Positions 56,262 through 64,000 of a DNA stretch of 64,000 nucleotides are shown in pieces. The position numbers and the translations under genes are program-made. The notes under the pieces are model-generated. The model did not search any database and had not been told where the DNA came from. It saw only the letters and a program-made list of their open reading frames with translations. This DNA is from Silene latifolia (Eukaryota; Streptophyta; Magnoliopsida; Caryophyllales; Caryophyllaceae). Within the stretch, counting starts at the first letter, position 1; every line of letters starts with the position of its first letter. Where the stretch lies: NCBI RefSeq assembly GCF_048544455.1, contig NC_133537.1, forward strand, positions 147,910,058-147,974,057, given 5' to 3'.

Positions 56262-57047
56262 GTGTATTACGTCGCAAGTCTCGCTTCCGGCGGAGACCGG
56301 TACACGTCACTAGAAAAACTTATCCTTGCACTAGTTACTGCATCTTATAAATTGCGTCCCTACTTCGAGTCTCATACAATTTCTGTGATAACTAACTATC
56401 CTCTTAAGACCATCATGAGAAAACAAGAATTGTCAGGGAGGATGGCTAAATGGTCCGTGCACTTGAGCGGTTACAATTTGAAGTTTGAACCCCGTACGGC
56501 CATAAAGTCTCAGGCTCTAGAAGACTTTGTGTCTGACTTCTGCCTAGCTCTCCAGACCCAGGCAGAACAGGACATTCTGAGTCTGGAAGAAGATAAAGGG
56601 GAACAAGTATGGGAGCTACATATGGACGGAGCCTCCAATGCCAAAGGAGCAGGAGTAGGACTGTCACCCCAGGGAGATCTCATCGTCCAGGCTGTGCGAT
56701 GTGAATTCAAAGCCACAAACAACGAAGCAGAATATGAGGCATTGATCCTGGGTCTGAAGCTGGCACTGGATCTGAAAATCAGACACCTCCAGGTTTACAG
56801 TGATTCTAAGCTTATAGTTAACCATGTTAATGGTTTCTATGAGGCCAGGGATCCCAGGATGATGGCATACCTAGACGTAGAAAAGGAGCTAAAAATCAGA
56901 TTTGTCACGTTCAACATCAAGCAAATCCCCAGGGATCAGAATGCAGAAGCAGACGCACTAGCCACCCTGGGGGCAACCGTCAAAGCAGGAGCCATCTCCA
57001 CAAAACCAATTGTCCACGTGCTGGAGCCAGCAACACTAAAATCTTAG
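56262..57047 (+). pseudogene. pol: dual RNase H of element B
   Basis: A first, incomplete RNase H domain (DRYTSLEKLILALVTASYKLRPYFES) precedes the archaeal-type one. The latter has DGASNAKGAGVG (about 56625), NEAEYEALILGL (about 56722), DSKLIVNHVN (about 56803) and NAEADALA (about 56940). The frame is open for 261 residues. The domain order marks the Tat clade. Confidence 0.92.
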
Positions 57048-57114
57048 CAGAAGCGAGCGGTGTGCGCAGACCAGCAGGAAGAAAATGCTCTAGATCGGAG
57101 GAAACCATACCGGA

Positions 57115-58317
57115 TTGGTCAGAATGATATCCGCCAAAGCAGATAAAAAGGAGGTAAGGAGCTTCAAAATGAGAGCATCTAGATTCATACTAATTGATGG
57201 TGTTCTGTTCAGGAAATCCCTTGCTGGACCCTACCTCAGATGCCTGGATCGGGAAGAGTCTCAGACTGTTTTGCATGCTCTCCATAGTGGAGAATGTGGA
57301 AACCATGCAGGGGGAAAGAGCCTGTCCAACAAGTCACTGAGGCAGGGATACTTCTGGCCCACAATGCGTAAAGATGCCATGGAATTCGCAAAAAGATGTG
57401 ACGCTTGTCAGAGGCACGCCACGTCGCCCACCACCACAGAGCCTCTGCGCATCGACGTTATCTCACCATGGCCCTTCATGAAGTGGGGAATGGACATCGT
57501 GGGACCACTACCCAGAGCACCAGGAAACAAAGTCTATATGCTCGCCATGACGGACTACTTCTCCAAATGGATAGAAGCAGAATCATCCTCCCAGGTTAAA
57601 GAAACCCAGGTGATATCCTTCATTAAACGCAAAATCATATGCAGGTTTGGCATTCCATCTGAGATTATATGTGATAATGGGTCCCAATTCATTGGAAATA
57701 AGACAGAAGATTTTTGTGCTAGGTGGAATATCTCATTGCAGAAATCTACTCCTAGGAACCCCCAGTCCAACGGACAAGCTGAATCCAGCAATAAGATTAT
57801 CGTCGAAAACTTGAAAAAGAAGCTGGAGGAGATTGGGGGTAAATGGGCGTAAGAGCTATCTCGGTTCTCCTGGTCGACGTAACGACACCCAAGGTTGCAA
57901 CGGGACAAACTCCTTCAGCCTGGTGTTCGAGTGTATACGATCATTCCATCCGAATTTAGGGTCCCAACCCAGATATGGATGTATAACAGAAGATCGGAAT
58001 CGGTGGAAATGGCAAGGCCCGGACACGATAGATGAACTCGTAACGGCGCCGGATCGGGATGGCTTCCTACCGCAGATCGTGGCTAGAAGATATAACAAGA
58101 ATGTAAAAGTAAGAACCACGCGGGGGGAGATCCGGTCCGAGGAAAGTCTTTTAGAATACCAAGAACCAAAGAAGCGGGAAAATTCGCCTACAACTGGGAA
58201 GGGCCATACCAAGTGGAGAGCACAGTTGGAAATGGAGCCTACCGACTCATGACTATGGAAGGGCAAATGGTTCCCAGATCCTGGAATATCACCCACTTGA
58301 AAAAGTATTTCACTTAA
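57115..58317 (+). pseudogene. pol: integrase of element B
   Basis: The HHCC domain (LHSGECGNHAG, AKRCDACQR, about 57275-57410) is followed by the D,D-35-E core in one frame: MTDYFSKWIEAE (about 57547), IICDNGSQF (about 57664) and NGQAESSNK (about 57770). After 57852 the frame shifts several times. The C-terminal part can be followed by ARRYNKNVKVR (about 58080) and ITHLKKYF before the stop at 58315-58317. Confidence 0.9.
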
Positions 58318-59244
58318 GTCACCAGCATGGTCAGCAACTGGGTACTCAGCCTACCAGATACAGCTCAGCCAGGTGCTAGATATTGCTTTAAATATTTTTC
58401 TGGCTCTAAATATTTCTCTGTCTAAAAATATTTCTCTATCTCTAAATATTTTTCTGCTCTAAATATTTTTCTGGCTCTGAATATTTTCTGACTCTGAATA
58501 CTTTGCTGGTTCTAAATGTTATTTCTGAATTTAACATTTTTGGTTCTGAAACAACCTTATTTGAATTTTAATTCTAATAAATTTTAAGTTACAAAACCAC
58601 TTTGAATGTTTTAAGTATAGAATCCCTTTTTATTTATTTCAAATAAATGGCCAAGAGAATAAAATGCAAACTAATCTGGCAGAGTCTGTATTCACTACAG
58701 AAGGCGTGTGTCCGTGGCTAAGCACGTACAACCGGGACAACCAGCCTCCCGCGATGCATTAGTACCCACGCAAGCTTGACTCCTCTAGACGAGTGGGCAT
58801 TCTAGACCCCTTAGCTAGCAATCAAACAGCGATGGCCAAACAAACGACGTGCATGCACAAATCAAAGCACCAGAAACGGTACGACACAAAGATATATCCA
58901 CCAGAAAATACTTAAGTTCAAAAGCAAAATACGGCTGGCACCAGAACCAGACCAAAATACATCAAACTGTTCAAAATAAAACTTAAATGTTACACCCCGC
59001 AGGGCCAAAAACTAACTAAGCATGGTAAAAGTCTTTCAGACGCAGAAAAAGTTAATCTATGTCAATGTGATCCACACCACGATAAGCGGTTGCACCGAGT
59101 GTCGAGAGGGAGAATTCACCTCTTCCTCAAAGACTGTATCATCGTTGAGAAGCAAAGACCGGCTCCTACCAAGCCAGCTAGCAGATCCAGGTTCAGGCCA
59201 TCAGGGAAATCAGCAGCAAGCCTCTCCTCTTCAGCTCCTAAGTC
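58318..59244. other. convergent spacer of element B with short tandem repeat
   Basis: No gene. At about 58381-58530 a loose tandem repeat of CTCTAAATATTTTTCTG units (about 17-20 bp) is visible. The rest is A-rich. It lies between the 3' ends of integrase (plus) and aORF (minus). Confidence 0.6.
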
Positions 59245-61246
59245 TCAAGCCAAATGCTCTCCCTTCTGGAACGTCTTTATGCACTTAATCTTCGTCTCTA
59301 TAGCAGCGTAGGAAAGAGCATTCACCAAAGTATCCCCGAGCTCAGCATTCTTCTCTTTCAACTCCTGCACCTCGGAAGCCTTCTCTTCCTGAATCTGAGA
59401 AACATGAGCCTCCGCATCAGAAGCACGTTTCTCAGCTTCTGAAGCACGTTTCTCAGCTTCTGAGGCACGTTTATCAGCATCAGCAGCAGACTTTCTAGCC
59501 TCCGCAATACGTTCCTTAGCCTCAGCAGCATTCTTTTCAGCGCCAGAAATCCGTCCTTCAGCAGCAGAAAGACTGCTCTGCAGCCTCTGCTTCTGAGCAG
59601 CCTCCTCCCACAGCAGACTCTGGGACTTGTCTAAATCAGCCTGAATTTGAAGTCTGCCCTCCTCAGCTGCTTTCATCTGTTTCTGAAAATCAGCATTCTC
59701 TGCTTCCAGGAGAGGTACCTTCTCCCGCAAGAATAGAGCCATCTGGAAGGACTGTTAAACCAGAGCAGAGTGTCAAAAAAAAAAAACTTGAAGCAGTCAG
59801 TGTCTATTCACCTCAAAGAAGTGCTCAGCTGCACGATCCACCAAGTCATGCAAAGCTCTACTCCCCAACGCAGACCTGGGGGCAGGAAACAGCAGCTGGT
59901 TCATTAAGCCCAGGTTACGCGCAGATTTAGCCTTGCCAAAGTCGTCTGGAAATGTAAAGGCAACAACCCTAGTAGCAGGAGTAGATTTGGAAGTAGAAGT
60001 AGCTCCAGAAGCAGGAATGGCTCCAGATGCTGGGATTGAAGCAGAAGCAGACGTGGCAGTAGGGACTGGGCCGGAAGCAGGAGTAGGTCTGGGAACATGA
60101 GGATCCCGTAAGGCATGACCCATGCCCGGGGGAATTGGAGGTCTCACGGCTAGAGGAGTAGCTTCGATGGGAATCTGCTCCTTAGCTTGACCCGCAGCAG
60201 CAGATCTTCTCTTGGGACGAGGTCCAGTTTCTCTTCTCAGCAGGCTTGGGGGCAACCTCGACACGTTTCTTTTCTCTCAGGACCAGGACGTCATCCAGCG
60301 AAATTTTGGATTTTGCAGAGCCTGGAAGAAGGGAAAATCAAGTCAGAACCAGAAAGTATCAAATACCCAGAGACAGAACATAGTCAAAAGAACAGAACAA
60401 CGCACCAATCGACATTGATTCACAGTGTTCTTTTTCCTCATTCTTGTCTCCTTCACCGCAGGCGTAATCCCCGACTGGGCAGTTGGGGAAGGTCCTATGC
60501 TCAGGGGGTGGACCGAATAGCTTGGAAAGAGACGCAACTTCGTCGAGGGATGGAGGCAAGTGGCACAGATCTGCACAAAGAACCAAGTAAGGAAATATAA
60601 GCGTCAAAGAAAAAATACACAGGAATTGGGATATGCAAATACCGTTAGTTGACCGCCAAGTGCTGACGATGTAGTCGGTGGGAGGAGGAAGAGTGTCTAC
60701 TTTCACAAAAATGAAATGGGTGAACCACTTGCTATCATCCGGTTTCACGGGGAAGATAATGCAACTCTTTTCCCCGTCCCGAACCCGGACGGTCACTTGA
60801 CCCCGACTAAGGGATCTGATCGAAAATAGGTGTGCAAGGTCCGGGAGACCGATTTCATAGCCAAAGCGGCTATTCATAGCCTCAATAGCAAGCAAAGTCC
60901 GCCAGGTATACGGAGCTACTTGGCAAATAGCCAAGTGATTCAGGTTCAGAAACTCCTGAATCAGAGGAGGAAAGGGAAACCGCAGACCCAGACGGAAAGC
61001 ATACTCGTACAAACATATCCACCCCTCCCTCACAGAGTCGGCTTTTTGGCCAGGGGTTGGAATATGAAACACCACATTGTCATAAAAACCAAATGTTTCC
61101 TTGATATGAGCAAGGTCCTCTGGAGAGAAGTCGGAATCGCAAGAATGCTTGGCGGAAAGGACACCGCCAGAGAGGAAAAGATCAGGCGGCATCACCGGAT
61201 CCGAGGCCGAGGTTGAAGAAGCGGATTTTTGTGACATTATATGCAA
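59245..61246 (-). pseudogene. aORF of element B: antisense four-exon 'putative gypsy type transposon' gene
   Basis: Minus-strand exons with GT-AG borders are 61246-60643, 60570-60406, 60321-59812 and 59751-59245; introns are 72, 84 and 60 nt. Exon 1 (MSQKSASSTSASDP start at 61237 possible) holds GWICLYEYAFRLGLRFPFPPLIQEF and WRTLLAIEAM, the Transposase_28 / putative gypsy type transposon signature. Exon 2 starts LCHLPPSLDEVASLSKLFG. Exon 3 is Pro/Ala/Ser-rich and ends with LMNQLLFPAPRSALGSRA. Exon 4 is a coiled coil with an Ala/Glu/Lys repeat (KRASEAEKRASEAEKRAS). Phases agree at introns 1 and 2. One indel near 60230 is needed in exon 3. A stop at 59245 may be early. Role unknown. Confidence 0.82.
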
Positions 61247-61418
61247 AGAAAGGAAAAAGAAAGAAACAAATAGAAGGCAAAGAGGGAAGGTAGAGTACCT
61301 GCTACAGACGACCAGAAAAGATGAGGAATTTTTTTATTTATGAAGAAGATGAAAGTAATTGATAATGAGGGAAAAGTGAGAGATAAGATAGAGAAAGCTA
61401 GAGGGGAATACCGAGGGA

Positions 61419-61426
61419 GTTATATA
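61419..61426 (-). promoter_or_regulatory. TATA box of the element B aORF
   Basis: TATATAAC on the minus strand, about 175 bases upstream of the aORF start, with a C/T-rich leader. The promoter fills the gap between the aORF and the 3' LTR (61590). A possible acceptor, TGTAGCAG, in the leader suggests a 5' UTR intron, which I cannot confirm. Confidence 0.55.
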
Positions 61427-61570
61427 AAAAAGGAGTTCATGGGGGAGTGGGGCACTAAATATGGCGGTTGAGGAAGCATTAAGTGGAGAAGTTGTAGAAA
61501 CCAAAGTAACTGCTAAAACTTCGTCAGTTCTCCGCATCGCAACAGAAATTCCCGCCTAAAAATATTTGAG

Positions 61571-61589
61571 ACGGAAATTTGGGGGCAAT
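61571..61589 (+). other. polypurine tract of element B
   Basis: ACGGAAATTTGGGGGCAAT directly precedes the 3' LTR start. Confidence 0.8.
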
Positions 61590-62236
61590 TGTTAGGGATA
61601 AAAATTGTACTTTATCACCTGTGACATGGCGCCGTATTATTGGCAGAAAAGGTGCCAAGTAGACTAGGCGATGTGGCGTATGGTTATTGGAAGATGGGAA
61701 GAAAAGGGGATTGGTGATGTGGCACAAAAGGGACCGTGGGGATTAAAGAGTTAACAAACACAAATTGGCAAATTAAAAGCCCACGTGCAAAATAGGGCCA
61801 CCAACCAAGTCAATCAACAACTCCCTATTCTTTAGGGGTTGACCTGGTATTCAGGAACAGAAATAGAAAACCCTAGGTCTGATTCCAGCAACTATTTAAG
61901 GGCCGAAGATCAACACTCAAGGCATTCATCAGTAATCTCGAGCAACACTTCACTCCTCAAAATCCATCTACAATTGGCAATATTTCTCTAGCAACATAAC
62001 ACTTGTATTTCCTTACTAGTTTACAAAATCTTGATTATAGTGCAAAGTTGGCGGGATTACGACTCTCCCGCGGTTGTTCCCACACCGGGTTTTCCGCGAC
62101 ACCAAAAATCCTCCGTGTCATTCTCTTCGTTTGTCTTTATTTCGTTGTTCCTATCATTTGCATTTTAACCATAATTGGCATTTAGAATACTCACTATCAC
62201 TCATATAATTAATTCATAATCGGTAAATTTTTACCA
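61590..62236 (+). repeat. 3' LTR of element B
   Basis: 647 bp copy of 36539-37186 with about 20-25 differences by eye, starting TGTTAGGG and ending TTACCA. It is followed by an A run instead of a matching TSD. Confidence 0.92.
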
Positions 62237-64000
62237 AAAAAAATACCCAAAATCTCAATGATAAGGAGGTGAAGAGGTGATTGCAATGGCATAGTTAAAG
62301 ACGGAGACAATTAGACTTCTTTTTTACGGTGTAATTTTATAGTAAATGAAGGGTTTCCATATTTCTTATTTTTATTGGATGAAGGGTATGTGTTTAGACG
62401 TCTAATAAGGTGAATATCATTAGGCCACGTAGGATTAGTTAACTTGTATGTTTTTCTTTTTAAATTATTTACAGCTAGATTCATTCTTGAAATTTATGGC
62501 CATATCATGCTACTAATTTAGTCAACGATATAGGATCAAAGGCACTAATATCTGAGTTCTTTTGGTTCTCTGGTTGTATGCGTTCAAGTACTCATATTCA
62601 GTTGGCTGCTTCTATGAGTGTTGATAATCCGGTGTAATCATCGATTTTGTTCATGTTATGGGTGTTGATACTCATATGTATTCTCTTATCTTATTATTAT
62701 CACATTATGGTGTAATAAATGGTTATTATATAAACTCTCCTCGAGATAGTATATACACAGAAATGCGTGGTTGAGTTGTATCAAACAGGAATTTGTATGA
62801 CACAACCAAGAGCATAGTGTATTGGTTCAGGGTAGTTTCAAGATCCACTTATGTAGACTTTGGACATCTTTGAGCATTAGATGTTTTTATTTATTGGACA
62901 TTTTGACATGATCTGATGGGTGAATTGAATTCTTAATATTGTTTAATATTAAGAAGTTGTAAAAGAATGATCATATGTTATGACATGGTTAAGAAAGTAA
63001 CTCTTTGGTTGTCCTAAGTTAGTATAGAGTACCAAACTTGGTTGTTGTCTATATGGAGTGGGCGTGAATGTCATTTCTAGGTCTTCATTGAAATAGTACA
63101 CGGTCATGCGGAATTGAGCGGTAGAATACGGGTGCTCGTATAGTTTAATTGCATAGTGTATTGATGCTTGTGTGGTGAATAGTCACGGTTTATAGTGATT
63201 TAAGACACCCAAGATTGTTTGAGAAGGGAATTGGAGTATCACCCATGAAATGTGACATTGTTTATGTCGAGCTTTGTCTCATTGGCGGTCACCACTAGTT
63301 TTATGTGGAGCAAGTCTAATTAGATTGTTATTTGATCATATATGATGTATATAATGTGGAATATATACATATATGTATATATGTTTGATCTAGTTTTGAA
63401 ATAATGATCACGTCACTTGTTGCGGTTGATGTATCACTAACTTTATGCTCGCATGAATATTAGAATGAGTTAATATTTTATTTTTGATGTTTGATCATCA
63501 AATATTTTAATAATAATGTTAAAATTTATTATCAGTTATCATGTGTATTGACTATGTTTTAGTTGAGTAATTTTTTGCATTTGATGATCGGTAATGTATT
63601 CATATGGATGTTTATATTGTTATCACAATGCTTGTTTGCTAGTAATTATACTAATACTGGTTTTATAACTTTTTATTATATGGTGAATATAATATATGAA
63701 GGTGAGTCCTATAGAGTGGGAATGAGTATATTGTGTAAGTTCTCTTGAATGTAATACACAAAAATGTGGATATTAATCAGTGATATATGGGTATACATAT
63801 TTGGTTTGATGGCATGGTGCATTGATTGTCTTTGGGCAGTACTGAGAGCCGCGATTTGGTTCCTCGGGTAGCTTGGTTTCTTCTAAGAGAAGTTGAAAAC
63901 TCACACTTGTAGGGTCATAAATATTTAAGTCATTGTGGTTAAATCTAACATTGGATATTAATGTGAGAGGAACTTGTAATGGAATATTTATGGGTAATGT
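62237..64000. other. A/T-rich DNA right of element B
   Basis: No gene, RNA or element recognised. The longest open stretch (63563-63748) has no signature. It may be the target DNA of element B or an unrecognised, decayed repeat. Confidence 0.45.

Larger units (their letters stand above)
36539..62236 (+). mobile_element. Tat-lineage Ty3/gypsy element B, split by a CACTA element
   Basis: LTRs of 648 and 647 bp (36539-37186 and 61590-62236), starting TGTTAGGG and ending TTACCA, bracket PBS, gag, protease, RT, dual RNase H, integrase and an antisense four-exon gene. RT is split by a 15.1 kb CACTA insertion. The LTRs differ at about 20-25 sites by eye (about 3.5 %), so B is older than the Athila copy. 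The 5 bp flanks (AATAT left, AAAAA right) do not match, so a clean TSD is missing. Confidence 0.9.

Noticed and set aside
62237-64000. Possible further LTR element at the right edge
   Set aside because: No second repeat copy, PBS or coding motif is visible in the window.

Overview
The window is a block of nested transposable elements from a plant nuclear genome. I see no host housekeeping gene, RNA gene, CRISPR array or prokaryotic signal. The plant origin rests on Ty3/gypsy Tat and Athila lineages, plant-mobile-domain genes, a CACTA transposon and an L1-type LINE. Large Ogre/Retand-like Tat elements suggest a eudicot. Nothing here fixes the family.

Left part (1-33600). A Ty1/copia fragment on the minus strand (1-1550) is cut by a giant Tat element, A (1551-32220), whose two LTRs are about 2.4 kb each. 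Element A carries gag, protease, reverse transcriptase, dual RNase H and integrase on the plus strand. Downstream, on the opposite strand, are two intron-containing genes. aORF1 (23389-24794) has two exons and a mobile-domain-like product. aORF2 (25736-28762) can be resolved into eight GT-AG exons of a plant-mobile-domain protein with a coiled-coil tail. Between protease and RT sits a very young Athila-type element (8185-19429, TSD AATAC). It has gag-protease and the Athila ORF1 (env-position) protein but no RT, RNase H or integrase. The right LTR of A is followed by a second, truncated internal region (32221-33590), so the arrangement is LTR-internal-LTR-internal'. This is cut by a 5'-truncated LINE (33591-35303).

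Right part (36539-62236). A second Tat family, element B (plus strand, 0.65 kb LTRs), is split inside RT by a CACTA DNA transposon (40787-55928, TSD CCA). The CACTA keeps only the N-terminal transposase-associated domain and Ulp1-like remnants, and it contains five tandem copies of a 192 bp unit. The CACTA in turn holds a third Tat element, C (43954-53342, minus strand, TSD CGTAT). B and C are relatives: both have an antisense, intron-containing 'putative gypsy type transposon' gene (aORF) with its own TATA box next to the 3' LTR. C has lost its PBS and N-terminal gag, and a 58 bp copy of its outer flank lies inside the element next to the other LTR.

Most coding regions are broken by stops or single-base shifts. 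Three results matter most. First, the motif module in front of the LTR promoter recurs in front of the internal extra-gene promoters, in both Athila and element A. Second, aORF2 has a complete split-gene architecture. Third, element C shows a filler duplication at its broken end. LTR pairs also differ mainly in GCAG/GCTG-rich patches, which may be a sequencing artefact.
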